From Camelus bactrianus (Eukaryota > Chordata > Mammalia > Artiodactyla > Camelidae): 64,000 nt of DNA. Below the pieces are notes generated by a model. The model was not told the origin of the DNA and did not search any database. It saw nothing but the letters and a program-made list of their open reading frames with translations. Shown in pieces: positions 47,713 through 60,840 of the stretch. The stretch is taken from positions 5,878,176 to 5,942,175 of the forward strand of contig NC_133550.1 of NCBI RefSeq assembly GCF_048773025.1. The letters run 5' to 3'. Each line of letters starts with the position of its first letter. Within the stretch, counting starts at the first letter, position 1. Made by a program: the position numbers and the translations under genes.

Positions 47713-50700
47713 GAATTGAAAATGTGGAGAGACGTCCGTTCATCCAGCACAAAGTGAACGGTTTGCAGGAGAAACTTTTACTCTGGTTTCTCAGTCTGTT
47801 TCCTAGTGCCGTTTAGAAGTTCCTGCAGTTTTCACTGCAAAACTGATTTGGAGCTTGTACCTCCCCATATATATGTATGAAGTGGAGTTTGCAAGTGAAA
47901 AGAAACTTTGTATTCCCAACAAGCTAGGTGAAGGGCGGCTTTCTCTCACACTTATCTCTCAGAACTGAGCATATGGAGAGACGTTCGTTCATCTAGCACA
48001 AAGGAAACGGATTGCAGGGGAAACTTTTACTCTGGTTTCTCAGTCTGTTTCCTAGTGCCGGTTTGAAGTTACTGCAGTTTTCACTGTAAAACCGAGTTGG
48101 AGCTCGTACCTCCCCATATATATGTACGGAGTGGAGTTTGCAAGTGAAAAGAAACTTTGTGTTCCCAACAAGCTAGGTGAAGGAAGGCTTTCACACACAC
48201 TTATCTCTCAGAACTGAGCATGTGGAGAGACGTTCGTTCATCTAGCACAAATGGAACGGATTGCAGGAGAAACTTTTACTCTGGTTTCTCTGTCTGTTTC
48301 CTAGTGACTGTTTGAAGTTCCTGCAGTTTTCACTGTATAACCGAATTGGAGCTCGTACCTCCCCATATATATGTAGGGAGTGGAGTTTGCAAGTAAAAAA
48401 AACTTTGTATTCCCAACAAGCTAGGTGAAGGACGGCTTTCACACACACTTATCTCTCAGATCTGAGCATGTGGAGAGACGTTCGTTCATCTAGCACAAAG
48501 GGAACGGGTTGCAGGAGAAACTTTTAGTCTGGATTCTCAGTGTGTTTCCTAGTGCCGGTTTGAAGATCCTGCAGATATCACTGTAAACCCGAGTTGGAGC
48601 TCGTACATCCCCATATATATATATTGAGTGGGGATTGCAAGTGAAAAGAAACTTTGAGTTCCCAACAAGCTAGGTGAAAGACGGCTTTCACACACACTAA
48701 TCTCTCAGAACTGAGCATGTTGAGAGACTTTCTTTCATCTAGCACAAAGGGAACGTATTGCAGTAGAAAATTTTACTTTGGTTTCACAGTCTGTTTCCTA
48801 GTGCCGTTTTGAAGATCCTGCATTTTTCACTGTAAAACGGAGTTGGAGCTAGTTACCTCCCCATATATATGTATGGATTGGAGTTCGCAAGTGAAAAGAA
48901 ACTTTGTGTATCCAACAAGCTAGGTGAAGGACGGCTTTCACACATTCTTATCTCTCAGAACTGTGCATGCGGAGAGACGTTCGTTCATCTAGCACAAATG
49001 GAACGGGTTGCAGGAGAAACTTTTACTCTGGTTTCTCAATCTGTTTCCTACTGCTGGTTTGAAGTTCCTGCACTTTTCACTATAAAACCGAGTTGGTGCT
49101 TGTACCTTCCCATATATAAGTAGGGAGTGGAGTTTGCAACTGAAAAGAAACTTTGTGTTACCAACAAGCTAGCTGAAGGACGGCTTTCACACACACTTAT
49201 CCCTCAGAACTGAGCATGTGGAGAGACATTCGCTCATTTAGCACAAAGGGAAAGGTTTGCAGGAGAAACTTTTACTATGATTTCTCAGTCTGTTTCCTAC
49301 TGATGGTTTGTAGTTCCTGCAGTTTTCACTGTAAAACCGAGTTGGAGCTAGTACCTCCCCATATATATGTAGAGACTGGAGTTTGCAAGTGAAAAGAATC
49401 TTTTGTGTTCCCAACAAGCTAAGTGAAGGACGGCATTCACACACACTTATCTCTCAGAACTTAGCATGTGGAGAGACGTTCTTTCATCTAGCACAAGGGG
49501 AACGGGTTGCAGGAGAAACATTTACTCTGGTTTCTCAGTCTGTTTCCTAGTGCCGGTTTGAAGTTACTGCAGTTTTCACTGTAAAACCGAGTTGGAGCTC
49601 GTACCTCCCCATATATATGTACGGACTGGATTTTGCAACTGAAAAGAAACTTTGTGTACCCAACATGCTAGGTGAAGGACGGCTTTCACACACATTTTTC
49701 TCTAAGAAATGAGCATGTGGAGATACGTTTGTTCATCTTCCACAAAGGGAGCGGGTTGCAGGATAATCTTTTACTCTGGTTTCTCAGTCTGTTTCCTAGT
49801 GCCGGTTTGAAGTTCCTGCAGTTTTCACTGTAAAACCGAGTTGGAGCTCGTACCACCCCATATATATGTATAGAGTGGAGTTTGAAACTGAAAGGAAATT
49901 TTGTGTTCCCAACAAGCTAGGTGAAGGATGGCTTTCACTCACACTTATCTCTCAGAACTGAGCATGTGGAGAGACTTTCGTTCATCTAGCAAAAAGGGAA
50001 CGGATTGCAGGAGAAACTTTTACTCTGGATTCTCAGTCTGTTTCCTAGTGCAGGTTTGAATTTCCTGCAGTTTTCACTGTAAAACCGTGTTGGAGCTAGT
50101 ACATCCCCATATATATGTATAGAGTTGAGTTTGCAAGTGAAAAGAAACTTTGTGTTCCCAACAATCTAGGTGAAGGGCGGCTTTCACACACACTTATCTC
50201 TCAGAAATGAGCATGGGGAGAGACGTTCGTTCATCTAGCACAAAGGGAACGGGTTGCAGGAAAAAATTTTGCTCTGTTTTCTGACTGTTTCCTAGTGCCG
50301 ATTTGAATATCCTGCAGTTTTCACTGTAAAACCGAGTTGGGGCTCATACCTCCCCATATATATGTATGGAGTGGAGTTTGCAACTGAAAAGAAACTTTGT
50401 GTTCCCAACAAGCTAGGTGAAGGACGGCTTTCACACACACTTATCCCTCAGAAATGAGCATGTGGAGAGACTTTCGCTCATCTAGCAAAAACGGAACGGT
50501 TTGCAGGAGAAACTTTTACTATGATTTCTCAGTCTGTTTCCTACTGATGGTTTGTAGTTCCTGCAGTTTTCACTGTAAAACCGAGTTGGAAGCCGTACCT
50601 CCCCATATATATGTATGGAGTGGAGTTTGCAACTGAAAAGAAACTTTGTGTTCCCAACTAGCTAGGTGAAGTTCGGCTTTCACACACACTTATCTCTCAG

Positions 50701-53700
50701 AACTTAGCATGTGGAGAGACTTTCTTTCATCTAGCACAAAGGTAATGGGTTGCAGGAAAAACTTTTACACTGGTATCTCAGTCTGTTTCCTAGTGCCGGA
50801 TAGAATTACTGCAGTTTTCACTGTAAAACCGAGTTGGAGCTCGAATTTCCCCATATATATTTATGGAGCTGGTTTTGCAACTGAAAAGAAGCTATGTGTT
50901 CCCAACAAGCTAGGTGAACGACATCTTTCACACACACATATCTCTCAGATCTGAGCATGTGGAGAGACGTTCGTTCATCTAGCACAAAGGGATCGGGTTG
51001 CAGGAGAAATTTTACTCTGGTTTCTCAGCATATTTCGTAGTGCCGGTTTGAATTTCCTGCAGTTTTCACTGTAAATCCGAGTTGGAGCTCGAATTTCCAC
51101 ATATATATGTATGGAGTGGAGATTGCAACTGAAAAGAAACTTTGTGTTCCCAACAAGCTAGGTGAAGTACGGCTTTCACACACATTTATCTCTCAGAACT
51201 GAGCATGTGGAGAGACGTTCGTTCATCTAGTACAAATGGAACGGTTTGCAGGAGAAATATTTACTCTGTTTCTCAGTCTGTTTCCTACTGCCGGTTTGAA
51301 GTTCCTGCAGTTTTCCCAGTAAAACCGAGTTTGAGCTCATACCTCCCCATATAAATATATGGATTGGAGTTTGCAAGTGAAAAGAAACTTTGTGTTCCCA
51401 ACAAGCGGGGTGAAGTTCGGCTTTCACACACACTTATCTCTCAGAACTGAGCATGTGGAGAGACCTTCGTTCATCTAGCACAAAAGGAACCCGTTGCAGG
51501 ATAAACTTTTACTCTGGTTTCTCAGTTTCCTAGTGCCGGTTTGAAGTTCCTGCAGTTTTCACTGTAAAACCGAGTTGGATCTCGTACCTCCCCATATATA
51601 TGTGTGGAGTGGAGTTTGCAACTGAAAAGAAACTTTGTGTTCCCAACAAGCTAGGTGAAGTACGGCTTTCACACACACTTATATCTCAGAACTGAGCTTG
51701 TTGAGAGACGTTCGTTCATCTAGCACAAAGGGAACGGGTGGCAGGAAAAACATTTACTCTGGTTTCTCAGTCTGATTCCTAGTGTCGGTTTGATGTTCCT
51801 GCAGTTTTCACTGTAAATCCGAGTTGGAGCTCGTACCTCCCCATATATATGTATGGAGTGGAGTTCGCAAGTGAAAAGAATCATTGTGTTCCCAACACGC
51901 AAGGTGAAGGACGGCTTTCACACACACATCTCTCAGAATTGAGCATGTGGAGAGACGTTCGTTCATCTATCACAAAGGGAACGGGTTGCAGGAGAAACTT
52001 TTAATCTTGTTTCACAGTCTGTTTCCTAGTGCCGGTTTGAAGTTACTGCAGTTTTCACTGTAAAACCGAGTTGGAGCTAGTACCTCCCCTTATATATGTA
52101 TGGAGTGGAGTTTGCAAGTGAAAAGAAACTTTGTGTTCCCAACAAGCTAGGTGAAGTTCGGCTTTCACACACACTTATCTCTCAGAACTGAGCATGAGGA
52201 GAGACTTCCTTTCATCTAGCACAAAGGGAACGGGTTGCAGGAGAAACTTTTATTCTGGTTTCTCAGTCTGTTTCCTAGTGCCGGATTGAAGTTCCTGCAG
52301 TTTTCACTGTAAAACCGAGTTGGTGCTCGTACCTCCCCATATATATGTATGGAGTGGAGTTTGCAACTGAAAAGAAACTTTGTGTTCCCAACAAGCTAGA
52401 TGAAGGACGGTTTTCACACACGCTTATCTCTGAGAACTGAGCATGTGGAGAGACGTTCGTTCATCTAGCACAAAGGGAACGGGTTGCAGGAGAAACTTTT
52501 ACTCTGGTTTCTCAATCTGTTTCCTAGTGACGGTTTGAAGTTCCTGCAGTTTTCACTGTAAAACCGAGTTGGAGCTCGTACCTCCCCATATATATGCATG
52601 GAGTGGAGGTTGCAATTGAAAAGAAACTTTGTGTTCCCAACAAGCTATTTGAAGGACGGCTTTCACACACAATTATCTCTCAGAACTGAGCATGTGGAGA
52701 GACGTTCATTCATCAAGCACAAAGGGACCCGGTTGCAGCAGAAACTTTAACTCTGGTTTCTCTGTCTGTTTCCTAGTGCCGGTTTGAAATTCCTGTAGTT
52801 TTCTTTGTAAAAGCGAGTTGGAGCTCGTACCTCCCCATATATATGTATGGATTGGAGTTTGCAAGTGAAAAGAAACTTTGTGTTCCCAACAAGCGAGTTG
52901 AAGGACGGCTTTAACACACACTTATCTCTCAGAATTTAGCATGTGGAGAGACGTTCGTTCATCTAGCACAAAAGGAACGGGTTGCAGGAGAAACTTTTTC
53001 TCTAGTTTCACAGTCTGTTTCCTAGTGCCGGTTTGAATATCCTGCAGTTTTCACTGTAAAACCGAGTTGGGGCTCGTACCTCCCCATATATATGTATGGA
53101 GTGGAGTTTGCACGTGAAAAGAAACTTTGTGTTCCCAATAAGCTAGGTGAAGGACGGCTTTCACACACACTTATCTCTCTGAACTGAGCATGTGGAGAGC
53201 ATTTCGTTCATCTAGCACAAAGGGAACGTGTTGCAGGAGAAACTTAACTCTGGTTTTTCAGTCTGTTTCCTAGTGCCGTTTTGAAGTTACTGAAGTTTAC
53301 ACTGTAAAAATGAGTTGGAGCTCGTACCTCCCCATATATATATGGAGTGGAGTTTGCAATTGAAAAGAAACTTTGTGTTCCCAACAAGCTAGGCGAAGGA
53401 TGGCTTTCACACACAATTATCTCTCAGAACTTAGCATGTGGAGAGACGTTCTTTCATCTAGCACAAAGGGAACGGTTTGCAGGAGAAACTTTTACTCTGG
53501 TTTCTCAGTCTGTTTCCTAGTGCCGGTTTGAATTTCCCGCAGTTTTCACTGTAAAATCGAGTTGGAGCTCGAACCTCCCCATATATATGTAGGGAGTGGA
53601 GTTTGCAACTGAAAAGAAACTTTGTGTTCCCAACAAGCTAGGTGAAGGACGGCTTTAACACACACATATCTCTCAGTTCTGAGCATGCGGATAGACGTTC

Positions 53701-54173
53701 GTTCATCTAACACAAAGGGAAAGTTTTGCAGGAGAAAAATTTACTCTGGTTTCTCAGTCTGTTTCCTAGTGCCGGTTTGAAGTTACTGCAGTTTTCACTG
53801 TAAAACCGAGTTGGAGCTCGTACATCCCCATATATATATATGGAGTGCAGTTTGCAAGTGAAAAGAAACTTTGAGTTCCCAACAAGCTACGTGAAAGACG
53901 GCTTTCACACACACTTATCTCTCAGAACTGAACATGTGGAGAGACTTTCTTTCATCTAGCACAAAGTGATCATTTTGCAGGAGAAACTTTTACTCGGGTA
54001 TCTCAGTCTGTTTCCTAATGCCCGTTTGATATTCCTGCAGTTTTCACTGTAATACAGAGTTGGAGCTCGTACCTCCCCATATATATGTATGGAGTGGAGT
54101 TTGCAAGGGAAAAGAAACTTTGTGTACCCAACATGCTAGGTGAAGGACGGCTTTCACCCACACTTATCTCTCA
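47713..54173 (+). repeat. Right-hand HOR family, copy b (26-monomer spacing)
   Basis: Both flanking anchors (47713 and 54174) and CTCAGTTCTGAG (47214 and 53674, 6460 bp apart) place 26 monomers in this copy. It contains a single instance of the triplet marker (GTTACC at about 48852, followed by the related 84-codon frame at 48869). It also contains a stretch at 49350-50960 matching 38650-41000, and later monomers (51.7-53.7 kb) matching 46.2-47.2 kb. The longer length therefore reflects material shared with the 39-41 kb region. Confidence 0.65.
49350..50960 (+). repeat. Segment shared with 38.6-41.0 kb
   Basis: Variants GACTGGAGTTTGC/GAATC (49374), GTACGGACTGGATTTTGC with ATTTTTCTCT (49619-49703), GGATAATC (49762), TATAGAGTTG (50119), CTCATCTAGCAAAAAC (50476), GATGGTTTGTAG (50545) and GGATAGAATTAC (about 50799) match, in order, 38667-40850. 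Offsets are about 10.7 kb on the left and 9.95 kb on the right. The change of offset indicates loss or gain of whole monomers in between. Confidence 0.65.
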
Positions 54174-57100
54174 GAATTGAAAATGTGGAGAGACGTCCGT
54201 TCATCCAGCACAAAGGGAACGGTTTGCAGGAGAAACGTTTACTCTGGTTTCTCAGTCTGTTTCCTACTGCCGGTATGAAGTTCCTGCACTTTTCTCTGTA
54301 AAACCGAGTTGGAGCTAGTACCTCCCCATATATATGTAGGGAGTGGAGTTCGCAAGTGAAAAGAAACTTTGTGTTCCCAACAAGCTAGGTGAAGGACGGC
54401 TTTCGCACACACTTATCTCTCAGAACTGAGCATGAGGAGAGACGTTCGTTCATCTAGCACAAAGGGAACGGGCTGCAGGAGAAACTTTTACTCTGGTTTC
54501 TCAGTCTGTTTCCTAGTGCCGGTTTGAAGTTCCTGCAGTTTTCACTGTAAAACTGAGTTGGAGCTTGTACCTCCCCATATATATGTATGAAGTGGAGTAT
54601 GCAAGTGAAAAGAAACTTTGTATTCCCAACAAGCTAGGTGAAGGCGGCTTTCTCTCACACTTATCTCTCAGAACTGAGCATATGGAGAGACGTTCGTTCA
54701 TCTAGCACAAAAGGAACGGATTGCAGGGGAAACTTTTATTCTGGTTTCTCAGTATGTTTCCTAGTGCCGGTTTGAAGTTACTGCAGTTTTCACTGTAAAA
54801 CCGAGTTGGAGCTCGTACCTCCCCATATATATGTATGGAGTGGAGTTTGCAAGTGAAAAGAAACTTTGTGTTTCCAACAAGCTAGGTGAAGGAAGGCTTT
54901 CACACACACTTATCTCTCAGAACTGAGCATGTGGAGAGACGTTCCTTCATCTAGCACAAATGGAATGGATTGCAGGAGAAACTTTGCTCTGGTTTCTCTG
55001 ACTGTTTCCTAGTGACTGTTTGAAGTTCCTGCAGTTTTCACTGTATAACCGAGTTGGAGCTTGTACCTCTCCATATATATGTAGGGAGTGGAGTTTGCAA
55101 GTGAAAAGAAACTTTGTATTCCCAACAAGCTAGGTGAAGGACGGCTTTCACACACACTTATCTCTCAGAACTGAGCATGTGGAAAGACGTTCGTTCTTCT
55201 AGCACAAAGGGAACGGGTTGCAGGGGAAAGTTTATTCTGGTTTCTCAGTGTGTTTCCTAGTGCCGATTTGAAGTTCCTGCAGATATCACTGTAAACCCGA
55301 GTTGGAGCTCGTACCTCCCCTTATATATGTAGTGAGTGGGGTTTGCAAGTGTAAAGAAACTTTGAGTTCCCAACAAGCTAGGTGAAAGACGGCTTTCACA
55401 CACACTAATCTCTCAGAACTGAGCATGTTGAGAGACTTTCTTTCATCTAGCACAAAGGGAACCTATTGCAGGAGAAAATTTTAATTTCGTTTCACAGTCT
55501 GTTTCCTAGGGCCGTTTTGAAGACTCTGAATTTTTCACTGTAAAACGGAGTTGGAGCTAGTTACCTCCCCATATATATGTATGGAGTGGAGTTTGCAAGT
55601 GAAAAGTAACTTTGTGTATCCAACAAGCTAGGTGAAGGACGGCTTTCACACATACTTATCTCTCAGAACTGTGCATGCGGAGAGACGTTCGTTCATCTAG
55701 CACAAATGGAACGGGTTGCAGGAGAAACTTTTACTGTGGATTCTCAATCTGTTTCCTACTGCTGGATTGAAGTTCCTGCACTTTTCACTATAAAACCGCG
55801 TTGGTGCTCGCACCTGCCCATATATATGTATGGAGTGGAGTTTGCAACTGAAAAGAAACTTTGTGTTCCCAACAAGCTAGCTGAAGGACGGCATTCACAC
55901 ACACTTATCTCTCAGACATGAGCATGTGGAGAGACTTTCTTTCATCTAGCACAAAGGGAACGGTTTGCAGGAGAAACTTTTACTCTGGTTTCACAGTCTG
56001 TTTCCTAGTGCCGGTTTGACGTTCCTGCAGTTTTCACTGTAAAACCGAGTTGGAGCTCGTACCTCCCCATATATATGTAGGGAGTGGAGTTTGCAACTGA
56101 AAAGAAACTTTGTGTTCCCAACAAGCTAGGTAAAGGACGGCTTTCACACACACTTATATCTCAGAACTGAGCATGTGGAGAGACGTTCGTTCATCTAGCA
56201 CGAAGGAAACGGGTGGCAGGAGAAACATTTACTCTGGTTTCTCAGTCTGATTCCTAGTGCCGGTTTGATGTCCCTGCAGTTTTCACTGTAAAACGGAGTT
56301 GGAGCTAGTTACCTCCCCATATATATGTATGGAGTGGAGTTTGCAAGTGAAAAGAAACTTTGTGTATCCAACAAGCTATGTTAAGGACGGCTTTCACACA
56401 TATTTATATCTCAGAACTGAGCATGTGGAGAGACGTTCGTTCATCTAGCACAAAGGGAACGGGTTGCAGGAGAAACTTTTACTCTGGTTTCACAGTCTGT
56501 TTCCTAGTGCCGGTTTGACGTTCCTGCAGTTTTCACTGTAAAACCGAGTTGGAGCTCGTACCTCCCCATATATATGTAGGGAGTGGAGTTTGCAACTGAA
56601 AAGAAACTTTGTGTTCCCAACAAGCTAGGTGAAGGACGGCTTTCACACACACTTATATCTCAGAACTGAGCATGTGGAGAGACGTTCGTTCATCTAGCAC
56701 AAAGGGAACGGGTGGCATGAGAAACATTTACTCTGGTTTCTCAGTCTGTTTCCTAGTGACGGTTTGAAGTTACTGCAGTTTTCAATGTAAAACCGAGTTT
56801 GAGCTAGTTCCTCCCTTTATATATGTATGGAGTGGAGGTTGCAATTGAAAAGAAGCTTTGTGTTCCCAACAAGCGAGTTGAAGGACGGCTTTCACACACA
56901 CTTATCTCTCAGAAATTAGCATGTGGAGAGACGTTCGTTCATCTAGCACAAAAGGAACGGGTTGCAGGAGAAACTTTTTCTCTGGTTTCACAGTCTGTTT
57001 CCTAGTGCCGGTTTGAATATCCTGCAGTTTTCACTGTAAAACCGAGTTGGGGCTCATACCTCCCCATATATATGTATGGAGTGGAGTTTGCACGTGAAAA

Positions 57101-57906
57101 GAAACTTTGTGTTCCCAATAAGCTGGGTGAAGGACGGCTTTCACACACACTTATCTCTCCGAACTGAGCATGTGGAGAGAAGTTCGTTCATCTAGCACAA
57201 AGTGAACGGGTTGCAGGAGAAACTTTTACTCTGGTTTCTCAGTCTGTTTCCTAGTGCCGGTTTGAAGTTACTGAAGTTTACACTGTAAAACCGAGTTGGA
57301 GCTCGTACCTCCCCATATATACGTATGGAGTGGAGTTGGAAACTGAAAAGAAACTTTGTGTTCCCAACAAGCTAGGCGATGGACGGCTTTAACACACACA
57401 TATCTCTCAGTTCTGAGCATGCGGAGAGACGTTCGTTCATCTAGCACAAAGTGAACGTTTTGCAGGAGAAACAATTACTCTGGTTTCTCAGTCTGTTTCC
57501 TAGTGCCGGTTTGAAGTTACTGCAGTTTTCACTGTAAAACAGAGTTGGAGCTCGTACCTCCCCATATATATATATGGAGTGCAGTTTGCAATTGAAAAGA
57601 AACTTAGAGTTCCCAACAAGCTAAGTGAAAGACGGCTTTCACACACACTTATCTCTCAGAACTGAACATTTGGAGAGACATTCTTTCATCTAGCCCAAAG
57701 TGATCATTTTGCAGGAGAAATTTTACTCGGGTTTCTCAGTCTGTTTCCTAGTGCCGGTTTGAAATTCCTGCAGTTTTCACTGTAATACAGAGTTCCAGCT
57801 CGTACCTCCCCATATATATGTATGGAGTGGAGTTTGCAAGGGAAAAGAAACTTTGTGTACCCAACATGCTAGGTGAAGGACGGCTTTCACCCACACTTAA
57901 CTCTCA
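54174..57906 (+). repeat. Right-hand HOR family, copy c (15-monomer spacing)
   Basis: This follows copy a monomer by monomer: GTTCTTCTAGCAC, GATATCACTGTAAACCC, GTTACC triplets, GCGAGTTGAAGG (56871), ATATATACG (57318), CTCAGTTCTGAG (57408). It has two triplet starts (55577 and 56325, 748 bp apart) instead of three. That explains the 15- versus 18-monomer spacing. Confidence 0.75.
55577..56324 (+). repeat. Three-monomer sub-repeat (748 bp) in copy c
   Basis: Carries the GTTACCTCC insertion, CAGAACTGTGC and GCTAGCTGAAGG as in 44137-44884. A second start with the GTTACC marker is at 56325, but that monomer changes at about 56380 to TATGTTAAGG and GAACTGAGCATGTGG. The second unit is therefore incomplete. 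Confidence 0.82.
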
Positions 57907-58480
57907 GAATTGAAAATGTGGAGAGACGTCCGTTCATCCAGCACAAAGTGAACGGTTTGCTGGAGAAACGTTTACTCTGGTTTCTCAGTCTGTTTCCTAC
58001 TGCCTGTATGAAGTTCCTGCACTTTTCTCTGTAAAACCGAGTTGGAGCTAGTACCTCCCCATATATATGTAGGGAGTGGAGTTCGCAAGTGAAAAGAAAC
58101 TTTGTGTTCCCAACAAGCTAGTTGAAGGACGGCTTTCACACACACTTATCTCTCAGAACTGAGCATGTGGAGAGACGTTCGTTCATCTAGCACAAAGGGA
58201 ACGGACTGCAGGAGAAACTTTCACTCTGGTTTCTCAGTCTGTTTCCTAGTGCCGGTTAGAAGTTCCTGCAGTTTTCACTGTAAAACTGAGTTGGAGCTTG
58301 TACCTCCCCATATATATGTATGAAGTGGAGTTTGCAAGTGAAAGAAACTTTGTATTCCCAACAAGCTAGGTGAAGGGCGGCTTTCTCTCACACTTATCTC
58401 TCAGAACTGAGCATATGGAGAGACGTTCGTTCATCCAGCACAAAGGAAAAGGATTGCAGGAGAAACTTTTACTCTGGTTT
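57907..58480 (+). repeat. Partial start of a further right-hand HOR copy
   Basis: GAATTGAAAATGTGG (57907), GCCTGTATGAAG, GTAGGGAGTGGAGTTCGC, GGACTGCAGG and CATATGGAGAG follow the order seen after 43231, 47713 and 54174. The pattern then fades into diverged monomers near 58480. Confidence 0.6.
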
Positions 58481-60289
58481 CTCAGTCTGTTTCCTAGTGA
58501 CGGTTTGAAGTTACTGCAGTTTTCACTGTAAAATCGAGTTGGAACTCGTACCTCCCCATATATATGTAGGGAGTGGAGTTTGCAACTGAAAAGAAACTTT
58601 GTGTTCCCAACAATCTAGGTGAAGGACGGCTTTCACACACACATATATCTCAGATCTGAGCATGCGGAGAGACGTTCGTTCATCTAGCACAAAGGGAACG
58701 GTTTGCAGGATAAACTTTTACTCTGGTTTCTCAGTCTGTTTCCTAGTGCCGGTTTAAAGTTCCTGCAGTTTTCACTGTAAAACCGAGTTGGAGCTCGTAC
58801 CTCCCCATATATATGTGTGGAGTGGAGTTTGCAATTGAAAAGAAACTTTGAGTTCCCAACAAGCTAGGTGAAAGACGGCTTTCACACACACTTATCTCTC
58901 AGAACTGAACATGTGGAGACACTTTCTTTCATCCAGCACAAAGGGAACGGTTTGGAAGAGAAACTTTTTCTCGGGTTTCTCCATCTGTTTCTTAGTGCCG
59001 GTTTGAAGTTCCTGCAGTTTTCACTCTAAAACCGAGTTGGAGTTAGTAACTCCCCATATATATGTATGGAGTGGACATTGCAACTGAAAAGAAAGTTGTT
59101 TTCCCAACAAGCAATATGAAAGACGGCTTTCACACAAAGTTACCTTTCAAAACTGAACTTTTGGAGAGTCTTTCGTTCATCTGGCAAAAAGGGAACGGGT
59201 TGCATGAGAAACTATTACTCTTGGTACTCATTCTGTTTCCTATTGCCGGTTTGAATTTCCTGCAGTTTTCTCTGTAAAATCGAGTTGGATCTAGTACCTC
59301 CCCATTTTTATGTAAGGAATGGATTTTGCACCTGAAAAGAGACTTTGTGTTCCCAACAAGCTAGGTGAAATATGGCTTTCACACACCCTTTTCTCTCAGA
59401 ACTGAGCATGTGGAGAGACTTTTGTTCATCTAGCATCAAGGGGACGGGATGCAGAGGAAACTTTTACTCTGGTTCTCAGACTGTTTCCTAGTGCCGGTTT
59501 GAATTTCCTGCAGTTTTCACTGTAAAACCGAGTTGGAGCTAGTACCTACTCATATATATGCATGGAGAGGAGTTTGCACCTGTAAAGAAATTTTGTGTTC
59601 CCAACAAGCTAGTTGAAGGACGGCTTTCACACACAATTATCTCTCAGAACTGATCATTTGGAGAGACGTTCGTTCAACTATCACCAAGGGAAAGTTTTGC
59701 AGGAGAAACTTTTACTCAGGTTTCTCAGACTGTTTCCTAGTGCCGGTTTGAAGTTCCTGCAGTTTTCACTGCAAAACCAAGTTGGAGCTAGTATCTACCC
59801 ATATATATGTATGGAGAGGGGTTTGCACCTGAAAAGAAACTTTGTGTTTCCAACAAGCTAGGTGAAGGACGGCTTTCACACACAATTATCTCTCAGAACA
59901 GAGCATGTGGAGAGACTTTCGTTCATCTAGCACCAAAGGAAAGGGTTGCAGGAGAAATTTTTACTCTGATTTCTCAGTCTGATTCCTAGTGCCGGTTTGA
60001 AGTTCCTACACTTTTCACTGTAAAACCGAATTGGAGCTAGTACCTCCCCATATATATTTATGGAATTTAGTTTGCATCTGAAAAGAAACTTTGTGTTCCC
60101 AACAACCTAGGTGAAGTACTGCTTTCACACACAATTATCTCTTAGAACTGAGCATTTAGAAAGACGTTCGTTCATTCAGCACAAAGGGAACGGGTTGCAG
60201 TAGAAATTTTACTCTGGTTTCACAGTCTGTTTACTAGTGCCGTTTTAAAGTTCCTGCAGTTTTCACTGTAAAACAGAGTTGGAGCTAGT

Positions 60290-60840
60290 ACCTCCCCTTA
60301 TATATGTATGGAGTGGAGTTTGAAACTGAAAAGAAACTTTGTGTTCCCAACAAGCTAGGTGAAGGACGGCTTTCACACACACTTATCTTTCAGAACCGAG
60401 AATGTGGAGATACTTTCATTCATTTGGACCAAGTGAACGGGTTGCAGGAGAATCTTTTACTCTGGTTTCGCAGTCTGTTTCCTAGTGCCGATTTGAAGTT
60501 CCTGCAGTTTTCACTGTAAAACAGAGTTGGAGCTAGTACCTCCCCATATATATGTATGGATTGGGGTTTGCACCTTAAAAGAGTCTTTGTGTTCCCAACA
60601 AGCTAGGTGAAGGACGGCTTTCGCACACACTTATCTCTCAGAATTGAGCATGTGGAGAGACGTTCGTTCATTTAGCACCTAGGGAACGTATTGAATGAGA
60701 AAATTTTACTCTGGTTTCTCAGTATTTTTCCTAGTGCCAGTTTGAAGTCCCTGCATTTTTCACTGTAAAACAGAGTTGGAGCTAGTACCTCCCCATATAT
60801 ATGTATGGAGTGGGGTTTGCAATGAAAAGAAACTTTGTGT
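60290..60840 (+). repeat. High-identity island, copy 1
   Basis: About 550 bp recurs 1988 bp downstream (eight monomers). Shared rare variants are CCTTATATATG, GAACCGAGAATG, CATTTGGACCAAG/T, GGTTTCGCAG, GAGTCTTTG, CACCTAGGGAACG and TTGAATGAGAAAA. I counted about five differences, so identity is near 99%, although the flanks on both sides are strongly diverged. Confidence 0.8.
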
